Part shown: piece after piece, positions 1-9,105 of the stretch | How positions within the stretch are numbered: the first letter of the stretch is position 1 | Layout: the number at the start of each line of letters is the position of its first letter | Origin: Lentibacillus sp. JNUCC-1 | Lineage (GTDB): Bacteria > Bacillota > Bacilli > Bacillales > Amphibacillaceae | Length of the DNA: 64,000 bases | Reading direction: 5' to 3' | NCBI RefSeq assembly: GCF_009741735.1 | Contig: NZ_WHOH01000001.1 | Coordinates: 248,001 to 312,000 of the forward strand | The notes under the pieces: model-generated | Databases searched by the model: none | Seen by the model: the letters and a program-made list of their open reading frames with translations, nothing else | What the model was told of the DNA's origin: nothing | Program-made: the position numbers and the translations under genes

Positions 1-2087
1 CCCCCAAGCGCTTCACGCATCAGATCGATTGCATACGTAAATGGCAGGAACGGACTGATGACTTGGAAGAATTCCGGCAATAGAACCACCGGATACGTCC
101 CTCCTGCACCAGCTATTTGTAAGACAAGCATGATGATGACCGCGGCTTTACCGACATCTCCTAAAATCGTGACAACCGTATAAATGATACTGATGAATAT
201 GATACTGATGAACAATCCAAATAATATAAACCAGGCAGGATGTACCACATCAACATTTAACAGCCAAAGATCCCCTGAGGTTACAATGATTGTCTGAAGA
301 GCACCAATGGTTAGAAAGGTGAACAGTTTACCAAAATACCGCTCTTTTACCGTATAAAGCGATGGATCATGAACATCTGTTGCGAGTAAAGAAATGAGTA
401 AAAGCCCACCTACCCAAATGGCAAGCACTGTATAGAATGGTGTCATGCCAGAGCCGTAGTTGGCAATTGGAAAGAGCTCATTTTTATTTAATTGAACAGG
501 CTCTTCAAAAAAACTGCTTTCTGCTTCAGGGTCGTTTTGCAACAAACTAATAATCTCATTCACATCTGTTTGCCCTTGAACTTCTCTGATTCGATCAGCC
601 AATTCGTTAATTTTGGTATTGATATATGGATATTCTTTCTTGACCTTTTGCAGCATGTCTTCACCATCTGCAAGGGTACTGTCTGCATTTCCCAATACCG
701 ACTCCACTTGGGGTATCGTCTTTTGAATATCCTGTAAGATATCTCGTCCTGTTATAAGAGTTGATTTGGCTGAGCGAATATTCTCTTTTACAGCTGGTTG
801 AATGTCGTTCTTGTATGCCTTTAGAAACTTCCCGATTCGGTTCTCCGTTTTAGCTGAAAGTTCCTGGAGATTGGCTAAAACCTCATCAACTTCATCACGT
901 TTTTTGGTTACGAATTCATCCAAACTGCGTGTGTTGTTTTGAATTTCCTGCAAGGCTTCTTTCAATGTCGCTACGTCTGCCGCTGCCCGATCCAAAATAG
1001 CCTGAATCTCCTCCTGTGATGGCGTACTTTCAGGCTGCCTATCAGTCTCCCCTGATTCATCTCCTTCTTCGCCAGAGCCCACGCTATTTTGCTGATCATT
1101 TAATTCGCCTAGTCTGTCCAAGGCTTGTTCAACTTCATCCAATTGTGCAATCGCTTCTGTAACCCGCTGATCAATTTGTTTTTTTAATTCTTCCTGTTTG
1201 CTATAATCAATATCCAAACCATTTAAGTCGGAAAGGAAGTCATTGACATCTTTTGCGGTGGTTTGAGCTTTCTCCAGGTCACTTTCAATTTTCGGAGCCA
1301 GTTGATCAAGCTTTTCTTCTGCTTTGTTTAACATAGCAGTTGTGTTGTTAATGGTTTGCAGGCCTTTCCCACTTGCTTGTTTCGCTTCAGGAATACGATT
1401 CTGAACATCATGAATAATTCCTTGAGCTGACCCTGCTTCATCCAAGCCTTCTTCGATCAACTCATAAATTTGAGGAAGTTCTTCCTCCATTGTAAATACA
1501 TAGTCTTCAAAGTTTTTTATATCTGGGAGTTTATCCTCAATCTCAACTCCCAACTCGTTAAACATATCAAAAATGACACCATTCACAGTTGCAATGAACT
1601 GACTGCTCAATTTGTCAACAATGGCCCCTGCACCTTTATCCGTAATTTTAGGAGCGATGGCGTTCAGTTTATCGTTAACATAGTATTCCATTGTAGATTT
1701 TTCCGGTGTGCCACCTACAACCGTTGACAGTTTTTCTGAAAAATCTTCAGGAACAATAATAACTGCAAAATAATCTCCGTATTCAACTTTGTCCATTGCT
1801 GTCTTTCGATTATCAAAATGCCAATTTAGAGAATCATTTTTTTTAAGCGTTTGAACCAGTTCGTCACCTGCATTAATATCACGATCCTGAACTGTTGCGC
1901 CTTGATCTTCATTCACAATGCCAACGGGAATCTGATCTGTGTTGCCATAAGGGTCCCATGAGGCCTTAATGTTAAACCAGGCGTACAGCGACGGGAGAAA
2001 AACCAGCCCCCCGATAATGATCAAAGCGACCCAATTCGCGACCGTTCGCTTAAGGTCACCACTGTATATATTCCAACTTTGTTTCAT
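1..2087 (-). CDS. YhgE/Pip family membrane protein (3' end outside window)
   Basis: The frame opens at an ATG at 2087 (MKQSWNIYSGDLKRT) and is still open at base 1, so about 695 residues are visible and the C-terminus is missing. Seen: an N-terminal membrane segment (about residues 18-36), a long polar extracellular region rich in heptad-like Leu/Gln/Glu (residues 150-500, likely coiled coil) with an acidic Ser/Gly stretch, and then several hydrophobic segments from about residue 540. This arrangement is typical of the YhgE/Pip ('phage infection protein') family, related to ABC-2 permeases. Members in Firmicutes serve as a phage receptor or belong to type VII secretion-related export loci. 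No secretion genes are visible nearby, so the specific role is open. Confidence 0.85.
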   Translation of the reverse strand, partial: MKQSWNIYSGDLKRTVANWVALIIIGGLVFLPSLYAWFNIKASWDPYGNTDQIPVGIVNEDQGATVQDRDINAGDELVQTLKKNDSLNWHFDNRKTAMDKVEYGDYFAVIIVPEDFSEKLSTVVGGTPEKSTMEYYVNDKLNAIAPKITDKGAGAIVDKLSSQFIATVNGVIFDMFNELGVEIEDKLPDIKNFEDYVFTMEEELPQIYELIEEGLDEAGSAQGIIHDVQNRIPEAKQASGKGLQTINNTTAMLNKAEEKLDQLAPKIESDLEKAQTTAKDVNDFLSDLNGLDIDYSKQEELKKQIDQRVTEAIAQLDEVEQALDRLGELNDQQNSVGSGEEGDESGETDRQPESTPSQEEIQAILDRAAADVATLKEALQEIQNNTRSLDEFVTKKRDEVDEVLANLQELSAKTENRIGKFLKAYKNDIQPAVKENIRSAKSTLITGRDILQDIQKTIPQVESVLGNADSTLADGEDMLQKVKKEYPYINTKINELADRIREVQGQTDVNEIISLLQNDPEAESSFFEEPVQLNKNELFPIANYGSGMTPFYTVLAIWVGGLLLISLLATDVHDPSLYTVKERYFGKLFTFLTIGALQTIIVTSGDLWLLNVDVVHPAWFILFGLFISIIFISIIYTVVTILGDVGKAAVIIMLVLQIAGAGGTYPVVLLPEFFQVISPFLPFTYAIDLMREALG

Positions 2088-2168
2088 CTAGTTGAACCTT
2101 CTTTCCAGACATCATACTTTTCACTTTATAAAAGTTTTATTAGATATTGCTGCTACTGATCAAAACAC

Positions 2169-2596
2169 AGTATAAGTAAACTGCGAACTAAAAAGCATAG
2201 TAGGTCAAAACCCATCAATGTATATAAGAGCACCGTGATTTGCGCTCCGGGAAGTCGCTTTCCGCGGGCACGGCCTCAGCCTCCTCGCTCGCAAAGCCCG
2301 CTCACTGTGGGGTCTTCGGACTCGTGCTGTTCCCGCAGGAGTCGACTTCCCTCCGCTCCAATCACTCTATGTTAATCAGTGCTTGAGCTGTTTGCTCACA
2401 AAAGCAAAAGAAAGATAAACACTCCTTACCAAGCTCGGGGAAAACACGGAGACCTCCTGTGGGAGCAAAAGCCTAGATGAGACCCCACAGCGCGGAGCGC
2501 GAGGAGGCTCATCAGCGCCCACTGGACGCGGAGTGTTTTCCCCGAGCGATTGCCAGAAGCAGTCATTCAAGTTTTCATTAGTTCGGAGTTTGTGTC
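2169..2596. repeat. Composite palindromic repeat, copy 1
   Basis: The left end AGTATAAGTAAACTGCGAAC (2169) faces an inverted right end GTTCGGAGTTTGTGTC (2581-2596). Between them lie arm 1 (about 2230-2366, GC-rich imperfect palindrome) and arm 2 (about 2433-2548, starting CTCGGGGAAAACACGG and ending in its reverse complement). The same plan recurs at 6682, 25560, 37110, 46708 (truncated) and 53540. Reading frames inside are artefacts of the palindromes. The copy fills the gap between the YhgE start and the 3' end of the phosphodiesterase gene. Confidence 0.85.
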
Positions 2597-2647
2597 TATT
2601 ATCGATTAGGAGTTTACTGCAAAAGCAATTTTCTTTTAGGTAAGGGT

Positions 2648-3145
2648 CTATTTAAAGAAGACATGCTTAATATCAACCGTTTCTCCCATTTTTAACACGG
2701 CGAATGAATAATAAGGCTGGGTGCGTTTATCTGTCGGCGATCCAGGATTGACCATCAGTTGTTTTTTCATATAACGCAGGAATGGTATATGGGAGTGCCC
2801 AAAAACAATGATATCTGGCGGTGTCTCCTCATTAAGAAAAGCTTCTGCTGCTCTTTTTTCGGTTGTTTTACCTGTACCGTGTCCATGAACAACGCCAATC
2901 TTTGGAAAGCCAGAAAACTCAACAACTGCTCTATCAGAAAATACTGCACGAATATCGTCATTGTCATTATTTCCGTACACACCTGTGACAGGAGCATAAT
3001 TCTTCAATGTTTCATATACATCCATCGTTGACCAATCTCCAGCATGTATAATGTGATCTGCACTTTTTAATGCCTCAATGAGTTGCTTCGGAAGCTTTTG
3101 AGCTGCTTTGGGCATATGTGTATCAGAAAGAATCACAATGTGCAT
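2648..3145 (-). CDS. YfcE/MJ0936-type metallophosphoesterase
   Basis: A 165-residue protein with calcineurin-like motifs in order: SDTH near residue 7 (metal binding), HAGDW (residue 35), YGNNDND (residue 58), HGHG (residue 90) and FGHSH (residue 117). The family consists of small Mn-dependent phosphodiesterases related to YfcE and B. subtilis YsnB; the natural substrate is usually unknown. An upstream extension is possible, but the ATG at 3145 directly precedes the family-typical MHIVILSDTH and has GGGGTG eleven bases upstream, so that start is chosen. Upstream lies a perfect 13-bp hairpin. Downstream is repeat copy 1, with no obvious terminator before it. Confidence 0.9.
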   Translation of the reverse strand: MHIVILSDTHMPKAAQKLPKQLIEALKSADHIIHAGDWSTMDVYETLKNYAPVTGVYGNNDNDDIRAVFSDRAVVEFSGFPKIGVVHGHGTGKTTEKRAAEAFLNEETPPDIIVFGHSHIPFLRYMKKQLMVNPGSPTDKRTQPYYSFAVLKMGETVDIKHVFFK

Positions 3146-3178
3146 GTTGTCTTCACCCCATCTATCTGTGCTTGACAG

Positions 3179-3211
3179 AAAAGACACTTGTAATATGCAC
3201 AAGTGTCTTTT
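3179..3211. other. Perfect 13-bp hairpin upstream of phosphodiesterase gene
   Basis: AAAAGACACTTGT (3179-3191) and ACAAGTGTCTTTT (3199-3211) pair perfectly around a 7-base loop. It sits 34 bases upstream of the minus-strand start at 3145. It is terminator-like in shape, but neither strand has a convincing U-tract beyond the stem. It could be the remnant of a terminator or a 5' leader structure. Confidence 0.6.
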
Positions 3212-3235
3212 CCTGGGCCTCGCTCAGCTGCTACT

Positions 3236-3415
3236 CCTATCCTCTCAAGTCGTAAGCACTAAAGCTTCGTGGCAAAGATCATCACTACACGATATTGCTA
3301 ATGATCTTAGGGAGGCCAAGACATTACAGTCTTTTTTACTAGAGCGGAAACCCGCGCCCCCGCATTTGGCAAGGCGGTGTTCTCCTACAGAACTGTTTCC
3401 GCATATTACGCTCTC
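3236..3415 (-). repeat. Diverged palindromic intergenic sequence, relative of the 42.9/63.9 kb repeat
   Basis: Read on the minus strand, 3236-3275 gives TTTGCCACGAAG...TGCTTACGACTTGAGAGGATAGGAG. This matches the right half of the repeat at 42933-43030 (TTTGCCACGATG...TGCTTATGACTCGAGGGGGCAGGAG) in order and spacing. Next to it, 3354-3411 is a second imperfect palindrome bounded by GCGGAAAC and GTTTCCGC. No gene is apparent in 3212-3597. A short TGACATCTTTGTCA inverted repeat near 3521 precedes the exporter gene. Confidence 0.45.
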
Positions 3416-3597
3416 GAAACCCTATTATCTCTATATTACAGCCATATTTAATGAAAATCAATCTATCCTTCCTCTTTAAAAATAGACGCGCAAGATGAAT
3501 TCTGATATCTTACAAAGACGATGACATCTTTGTCAGGTCTAATTGTTCCTGCAAGAATATGATGTTGTCTGCCCTATGCAAGTGAGGAGATGAAAAT

Positions 3598-5178
3598 ATG
3601 GTTGCATCACAAAAACAGACGAAGATTAATCTGGCATTTATTGTTTTACTACTTGGTGTTTTTATGGCTGCTCTAGATAACGGTATTATCAGCGCAGCAT
3701 TAACAACAATTAACGCCTCTTTCGAAGTCTCGCCAGTTCTTGGCTCGTGGGGCATCACAATTTATACATTGGGGCTTGCGGTGACCACCCCAATCGTAGG
3801 AAAATTAGCTGACCGTTACGGCAGAAAAAAGTTATTTCTCATTGAAATAACTATATTTACGATAGGATCTCTAGGCGTTGCACTCAGTCCGAATTTTACG
3901 TTTTTTCTTGCGGCACGTTTATTACAATCATTTGGGGGTGGTGGGCTTTTTATTATTGCAAGTGCCCATGTCATCAGTACCTTTTCAAAAGTACGACAAG
4001 GCAGTATGCTCGGTTTATTAGGTGGCATGAATGGTATTGCCTCTGTAATTGGTCCGAACATTGGCAGCTTTTTAATAGATGTAACAGGGAGCTGGCATTG
4101 GTTATTTCTAATCAATGTGCCGATTGGGGCTGCGCTAGTTGTTTTTGGTATGAAGACGTTAAAAGAAACGAAAGAAGCGGTTATGTCCAAGATCGATTAT
4201 CTTGGCATAACCTTACTGTCATTATCCATTTTAAGTGTGATGTTTGCAATTAACCTAGGTGCCGCCCAAGGCAAAGGCTCCTCATTAGAATGGCTGATGT
4301 TGGCGCTCCTAGTGCTCGGAACGATCATATTTGCCGGTTTTCTCTTTGTGGAAAAGCGTCAGGAAACTCATTCTGTTGATGCCATCCTACCCTACAGTTT
4401 GCTCACTAAGCCGACATACGCTATGACCATGGTAATGGCTTTATTATCAGGAACCTTTATAGGGGCTATTATTTTTATACCATCCTTCGCCCAACAAGTT
4501 CTTGGGATTTCAGCTGCCAAATCAGGTTACTGGATGACACCTTTGGCGCTCGCTTCCGGTGTTGGAGCTGGTGGCGGAGGTTATTTTGTTGATAAGATGG
4601 GGCCGGTTAAAACACTCGTTTTAGCAGGCGTTATTTATATTTTCGGGTTTGGAGGACTCGCATTTTTCACAGCTGGCAAGCTTGCCTTTATCCTATTCTC
4701 TGTTATCGCGGGCGCTGGTTTTGGCTTTGTGCTCGGTGCGCCGCTGACAATGCTTACGTCCAACGCTGCTGGTTCACAAAAAGGATCGGCACTCGGAACC
4801 CTAAGTGTGGCAAGACAAATAGGACTCACCCTTTCTCCGGCTTTGTTTGGTGCTTTTATTCAGCATGGTTTTAACAAGATGGACAGTCTTATCCCAGAAA
4901 AATTACGTGATCACGGTCTAAACCCTGATGATGTTTCTTCCGAGACGACGAATCAGATCGATCCGACGGACGGATATGGCAAATTACAAAACACCATCGA
5001 CAATATTTCCGACCCTGCTATTCAAGCGGCCGTCCAAGATGCTTTTGATACAGCTGCACAAAGCGCCTACACCCCCATCTATTTATTCACAGTTGTCATG
5101 GCCATTGCCATCATGGCGATCGTACTCATATTCCAAAAACAATTCCACCGCGACGCCAAAAAAAGTGAAAAAGAATAA
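3598..5178 (+). CDS. DHA2-family (EmrB/QacA type) 14-TM drug:H+ antiporter
   Basis: A 526-residue, very hydrophobic major facilitator protein. MFS motif A is seen as GKLADRYGRKKLF (about residues 76-88) and the antiporter motif C region near residues 150-165 (GGMNGIASVIGPNIGSFLI). The length and an extra pair of helices fit the 14-TM DHA2 group. A polar extracellular loop at residues 420-480 separates the last helices, as in EmrB/QacA relatives. The likely role is proton-driven efflux of lipophilic or cationic compounds at the plasma membrane; the substrate cannot be told. The start ATG has GAGGAG eight bases upstream. The stop overlaps the 8-bp target duplication of the ISL3 element that follows, so the native 3' region has been displaced. 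Confidence 0.9.
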   Translation: MVASQKQTKINLAFIVLLLGVFMAALDNGIISAALTTINASFEVSPVLGSWGITIYTLGLAVTTPIVGKLADRYGRKKLFLIEITIFTIGSLGVALSPNFTFFLAARLLQSFGGGGLFIIASAHVISTFSKVRQGSMLGLLGGMNGIASVIGPNIGSFLIDVTGSWHWLFLINVPIGAALVVFGMKTLKETKEAVMSKIDYLGITLLSLSILSVMFAINLGAAQGKGSSLEWLMLALLVLGTIIFAGFLFVEKRQETHSVDAILPYSLLTKPTYAMTMVMALLSGTFIGAIIFIPSFAQQVLGISAAKSGYWMTPLALASGVGAGGGGYFVDKMGPVKTLVLAGVIYIFGFGGLAFFTAGKLAFILFSVIAGAGFGFVLGAPLTMLTSNAAGSQKGSALGTLSVARQIGLTLSPALFGAFIQHGFNKMDSLIPEKLRDHGLNPDDVSSETTNQIDPTDGYGKLQNTIDNISDPAIQAAVQDAFDTAAQSAYTPIYLFTVVMAIAIMAIVLIFQKQFHRDAKKSEKE

Positions 5179-5184
5179 AATATT

Positions 5185-6572
5185 GGTTCTAAGTCAAATG
5201 TTGGGGTGGGCACTTAAATGCCCACTCCTATTTATGCCACTCGAGTATTAATACGCTTGTATTGATGATGTAATAAAATTCTCATACGGAAGCGATCGAA
5301 ACGTTGAAACCCAAAAGCGTTACGCTTAATAACTTTGGTCTGATTGTTTAGACCTTCAATATAGCCGTTGTTAAGATCAAAGGCAAAACTATTCATGATT
5401 TCCTTTTGCCAGTTTTGCAGGGTTTCAATTGCTTTTTGGAACTCCACAACTCCGGAAGACCTGACCAGATCATAAAATTCATATAAGCGGTCTTTGATCA
5501 CCTTTAGGTGATCAGCCCCTAAAGCTTTCGCTTCCTCAAACCAATGCCGATAAGCTTCTTTTAACTGGTATGCTTCTCTTAAGTAATCTGATTGACTTAA
5601 GTAATAATCCAAATACCAACGTTGTTTAGAAGTTAAATCCTCCGGCTTTTTGTGGAAGGCATGTTTCATACGTTTACACTTTTTCCTGTCATAATCTATA
5701 AATTCCTTTTGAACCTTTATTCTTACCCGTTCCAGTGCCCAATGGATATAGCGGCAAAAATGAAACCTATCAGCTATTACAATGGGCCCGCCTAACGCCT
5801 GGTCTACAGCTGCTTTAAACGATTGACTCATATCCATTACGACTTTATTAACCTTCTGTCCATGGTGATGTAAATAAGCCTTGAGCGTATCCTTTTTACG
5901 GTCGGGTAAAATATCAAGTGTTCTTCTGTCGACTGGATCTGCAATAATGGTTTGATACTTTTCTCCACCAGCATCTCCTTTATACTCATCAATCGCAATA
6001 GTGGAAGGTAGTTCCTTTGTTTCGTCAAGCATGCTGGATCCAATGGCGTCAAAACGTCTCATCACGGTTGTAGGAGACGTCCCCATTCGTGCAGCGACAT
6101 CTGCAAAATTCTTTCCATGAATCACCTCAAGACCCATTGCTTGTTTAAACTCAACTGATTGTCGTTGATAACGCTCAACGAGAGGGTTATCTTCAGGGAA
6201 GCCCTTTTTAGGGCAATCAGAGTGTTCGCATTTATACCGACGCTTACGATAAAAAATGTAAGTGTGTCTTGTAAACATCTTGGTATGCTTAACTTTTTGC
6301 TTACCATAGTCATGAACTTTATTTGTCCACCTGTGGCACACAGGACAGCGATGGGGCTGGATTTCAAGCTCCACATGAATATGAACGCAATCTTCAAATT
6401 GAAGGGAGTTAGTAATCACAAACGCTTCAAATCCTGGTAAGTGTATGTTATTATTCAATTGCACGCAGCTCCTTTTTTGGTTTGTTTGGTCTAAACAAAG
6501 TGTAACAAAAATAGGAGTTTGCGTGTTTTTTCATTTGGAATTTTTTAAAACCCCAACATATATTGTAGAGCC
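5185..6572 (-). mobile_element. ISL3-family insertion sequence, copy 1 (1388 bp)
   Basis: The ends are GGTTCTAAGTCAAATGTTGG at 5185 and, reverse-complemented, GGCTCTACAATATATGTTGG at 6572, which form imperfect terminal inverted repeats. Both sides carry the same 8-bp direct repeat AAAATATT (5177-5184 and 6573-6580). An 8-bp duplication is characteristic of ISL3 elements. A single intact transposase gene fills the element. Insertion occurred exactly at the stop codon of the DHA2 exporter without damaging it. Confidence 0.95.
5232..6458 (-). CDS. ISL3-family transposase
   Basis: A 408-residue transposase. The N-terminal zinc-finger-like part has CPVC near residue 37 and a second Cys pair around CEHSDC (residue 77). 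A helix-turn-helix region follows at about residues 105-135, then the DDE domain with Asp in IAIDEYKG, Asp in VIADRFHF and Glu in NNGYIEGLNN, all intact. A GTG six bases upstream is in frame. The second copy has a stop codon right after the equivalent GTG, so TTG at 6458 (AAGGAG ten bases upstream) is the shared start. The protein is clearly similar to the copy at 21691 but differs at many positions, so the two elements are not a recent duplication. Probably active. Confidence 0.93.
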   Translation of the reverse strand: MNNNIHLPGFEAFVITNSLQFEDCVHIHVELEIQPHRCPVCHRWTNKVHDYGKQKVKHTKMFTRHTYIFYRKRRYKCEHSDCPKKGFPEDNPLVERYQRQSVEFKQAMGLEVIHGKNFADVAARMGTSPTTVMRRFDAIGSSMLDETKELPSTIAIDEYKGDAGGEKYQTIIADPVDRRTLDILPDRKKDTLKAYLHHHGQKVNKVVMDMSQSFKAAVDQALGGPIVIADRFHFCRYIHWALERVRIKVQKEFIDYDRKKCKRMKHAFHKKPEDLTSKQRWYLDYYLSQSDYLREAYQLKEAYRHWFEEAKALGADHLKVIKDRLYEFYDLVRSSGVVEFQKAIETLQNWQKEIMNSFAFDLNNGYIEGLNNQTKVIKRNAFGFQRFDRFRMRILLHHQYKRINTRVA

Positions 6573-6589
6573 AAAATATTAACACAAAA

Positions 6590-6616
6590 AAGGAGCTGTC
6601 CCCACAACAGCTCCTT
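6590..6616 (-). terminator. Hairpin terminator
   Basis: AAGGAGCTGT (6590-6599) pairs with ACAGCTCCTT (6607-6616). An A-run at 6584-6590 gives a U-tract on the minus strand, so its best orientation is minus. The nearest minus-strand gene upstream is the peptide transporter ending at 7527, now separated from the hairpin by repeat copy 2. It may also have served the exporter before IS insertion. Confidence 0.7.
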
Positions 6617-6681
6617 CTCCATTATTCATAGTAAATCTTTTCTAAAACCACCATCACACCCACACCCTTAAATACACAATC

Positions 6682-7478
6682 GACACAAACTGCGAACCAG
6701 AGAAAACTTGATAAACCTACATAAAAGTTCTCGGGGAAGTTTTAAGTTACGACTTATATGGCAATTTCATGTGATTTTCCGATATATGAGTTGAAAACGT
6801 CGATATACTCTTCAAAAATTCCGATATAACCCTCAGAATTTCCGATATCGCATGCAAAATTTCCGATATATCCAAATTGAACCATATATGTTTGTTAGAG
6901 CGTCGTGATTTCCGCTGCGGGAAGTCGCTTTAACTTTATCACAGCTCAAGTGCGACATCTGTTCAAGAAACCCACTTTCACAGTGTCTTCTAGCCGCGGG
7001 CACGGCCTCAGCCTCCTCGCTCGCAAAAACCGCTCGCTGTGGGGTCTTCAGACTCGTGCTGTTCCCGCAGGAGTCGACTTCCCTCCGCTCCAATCACTTT
7101 ATGTTCTTTCAGTGACTTGGACGGTTCTACTTAAGAAATCAGGTATGAACGTGAACACTTCTTGGGCCGCCCACTGACAGGTGGGGTTCCTTATTAGTCA
7201 TAATCTTGGCTTACTATGAGATTTATTTCCGTTAATGTTTTTCAATCCCTATATGCTGATTCACACTTTCAATGGCTCTACCCACGAAAGCGAGAAGTAA
7301 GGTCGACACTTTTCACTCAGCTCGGGGGAAACACGGAGACTCCTGCGGGATGCAAAGCCTCGATGAGACCCCGGAGGTCGTCAGACCGAGGAGGCTCAGC
7401 AGCGCCCGCGGAAAGCGCAGTGTTTCCCCCGAGCGGCTGCATGAGGCAGTCATAAGTTAGTTCACAGTTTACTTATAT
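6682..7478. repeat. Composite palindromic repeat, copy 2 (long form)
   Basis: The ends are GACACAAACTGCGAAC (6682) and GTTCACAGTTTACTTATA (about 7460-7477). Order inside: a leader shared with copy 3 (TAAACCTACATAAAAGTTCTCGGGG), a cluster of TTCCGATAT motifs (6776-6870), arm 1 (about 6903-7096; it carries an extra roughly 60-base insertion compared with copies 1 and 4), a spacer, and arm 2 (about 7318-7440, from CTCGGGGGAAACACGG to CCCCCGAGCGG). No gene lies between 6573 and 7526. Confidence 0.85.
6776..6872 (+). repeat. Iteron-like TTCCGATAT cluster
   Basis: Four near-identical motifs, TTTTCCGATATATG, ATTCCGATATAAC, ATTTCCGATATCGC and ATTTCCGATATATCC, plus a variant GTCGATATACTC, lie within about 97 bases at roughly 20-25 base spacing. 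The same block, one unit shorter, recurs in repeat copy 3 (25656-25730). It is absent from copies 1, 4, 5 and 6. Confidence 0.75.
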
Positions 7479-7526
7479 TCTCAACTGATTAATCTGCAAT
7501 CTACACGAGAGTATACTGCATTTAAA

Positions 7527-9020
7527 CTATCTAACGCCTTTCATAAAGGATTGGATTTTTGGTGATGATACGTAAAGCAGTAAACCTAATAGAATGGAGA
7601 TACCGCCGATGACACCAAAATACAAGACTTCCGTTTCTGGCTTATACAGTTTTACAATCTGCGCGTTGATCGCTTGTGCAGATGCATTGGACATGAACCA
7701 CAAGCTCATAGTCTGAGCTGAGAAAGCAGCTGGAGCGAGTTTGGTTGTAGCTGACAAACCAACAGGTGATAAACATAGCTCACCAAGAACGACTAAAAAG
7801 AAACTCAGAACCAACCAGATCGGGCTAACCAACGTATCCACACCACCAGCCAGCGCCGGAATGATCATGACGATAAATGACAAACCCGCGAAAACAAGCC
7901 CATAGGAAAACTTGTGTGATGTCGACGGCTGACGGTCCCCCATCTTCACCCATAATCCAGCGAATAATGGTGAAAGTGCAATAATAAATAACGGATTCAA
8001 TGACTGAAACCACGATGAATGCAATTCCAATCCAAATGCACTCAGCTCAGTTCGCTTATCGGCATATTCCGCTAATATAATCGATCCTTGCTCAGCGATC
8101 GCCCAAAACATCATAGCAGCAACAAATAATGGAATATAGGCAATTAAGCGTGACTTTTCATCTGAATTCGTTTTAGGACTTCTATACATTACGATAAAAT
8201 AAAGTGCAGGGATAATGATACCCAAAATACTGACAAGATAGGTGAAACGATTGATCGTTAAAATCCCAGTTGGAATCGTCACAAGTCCAAGAATTAGAAT
8301 TACAGCCGCCCCAATACCAAATCGCCCGTAAACCTTTTTCTTCTCATCATCTTTTAACGGATTGGGCACATAGGTACCTGCGAGACCGAGAGATTTCTTT
8401 TTTGTCAAAACAAACATGACGAGACCAAGGAACATCCCGACTGCAGCTGTGCCGAATCCTAAATGGAAATTATATTCCTGTCCGAGTGTGCCAACTACAA
8501 ATGGGGCAATAAAAGCACCCATATTAATCCCCATATAAAAAATACTGAAACCCGCATCACGTCGGTTGTCTTTTGGACTGTACATATCCCCAACAATATT
8601 TGAAACGTTTGGCTTCAATAATCCAGTACCGATAACAATCAGTAACATCGATATAAACAACGCGGTTTTTCCTGCTGGTAGTGCCAAAATAATATGCCCC
8701 AACATGATTAGAACTCCGCCATGGAAAACCGTTCGCTGTGCACCAAGCAAGCGGTCGGCAATCCATCCGCCGATGATTCCAGACATATAAACGAGTGAGC
8801 CGTAAATGGCCATAATCGATTTCGCCGTAGCATCGTCAATTCCGAGTCCGCCTGCAGTAACCTCTGTATACATAAAATATAATAACAATGCCCGCATGCC
8901 ATAATATGAAAAGCGCTCCCAAAATTCGGTAAAGAATAATGTGAACAAACCTTTTGGCTGCCCAAAAAAGCCTTTCTGCGGGACACTTTTTACGATGTCT
9001 TCTTTACTCATGGTTGTCAT
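7527..9020 (-). CDS. POT/PTR2-family di-/tripeptide:H+ symporter
   Basis: A 497-residue protein with about 14 membrane segments. The diagnostic POT signature is present near the N-terminus: EFWERFSYYGMRALLLYF (residues 32-49, the ExxERFxYYG motif needed for proton coupling). A second conserved stretch is FSIFYMGINMGAFIAPFVVG (residues 158-177). Relatives are DtpT of lactic acid bacteria and B. subtilis YclF. It imports small peptides across the cytoplasmic membrane. The ATG at 9020 has AAGGGG ten bases upstream; the internal ATG three codons later is less well placed. The 3' end runs into repeat copy 2, and the nearest minus-strand terminator is beyond it at 6590. Confidence 0.93.
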   Translation of the reverse strand: MTTMSKEDIVKSVPQKGFFGQPKGLFTLFFTEFWERFSYYGMRALLLYFMYTEVTAGGLGIDDATAKSIMAIYGSLVYMSGIIGGWIADRLLGAQRTVFHGGVLIMLGHIILALPAGKTALFISMLLIVIGTGLLKPNVSNIVGDMYSPKDNRRDAGFSIFYMGINMGAFIAPFVVGTLGQEYNFHLGFGTAAVGMFLGLVMFVLTKKKSLGLAGTYVPNPLKDDEKKKVYGRFGIGAAVILILGLVTIPTGILTINRFTYLVSILGIIIPALYFIVMYRSPKTNSDEKSRLIAYIPLFVAAMMFWAIAEQGSIILAEYADKRTELSAFGLELHSSWFQSLNPLFIIALSPLFAGLWVKMGDRQPSTSHKFSYGLVFAGLSFIVMIIPALAGGVDTLVSPIWLVLSFFLVVLGELCLSPVGLSATTKLAPAAFSAQTMSLWFMSNASAQAINAQIVKLYKPETEVLYFGVIGGISILLGLLLYVSSPKIQSFMKGVR

Positions 9021-9105
9021 GGAGGATGTCCCCTTCTATGATGTTTTTGAAGAAAATCAGTATAATTTTAATTGGTTTTTAATATGATGTCAATTAACTG
9101 ATAAC

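Noticed and set aside
2376..2570. Open frames inside the composite repeats (also at 6905-7460, 37097-37630, 46712-46969, 53575-54202)
   Set aside because: They follow the GC-rich palindromes, occur on both strands, shift frame between copies and lack ribosome sites; they are by-products of the repeat sequence.
3108..3479. 123-codon plus-strand frame upstream of the exporter gene
   Set aside because: It starts inside the phosphodiesterase gene on the other strand and runs through palindromic repeat sequence; no ribosome site and no recognisable protein features.
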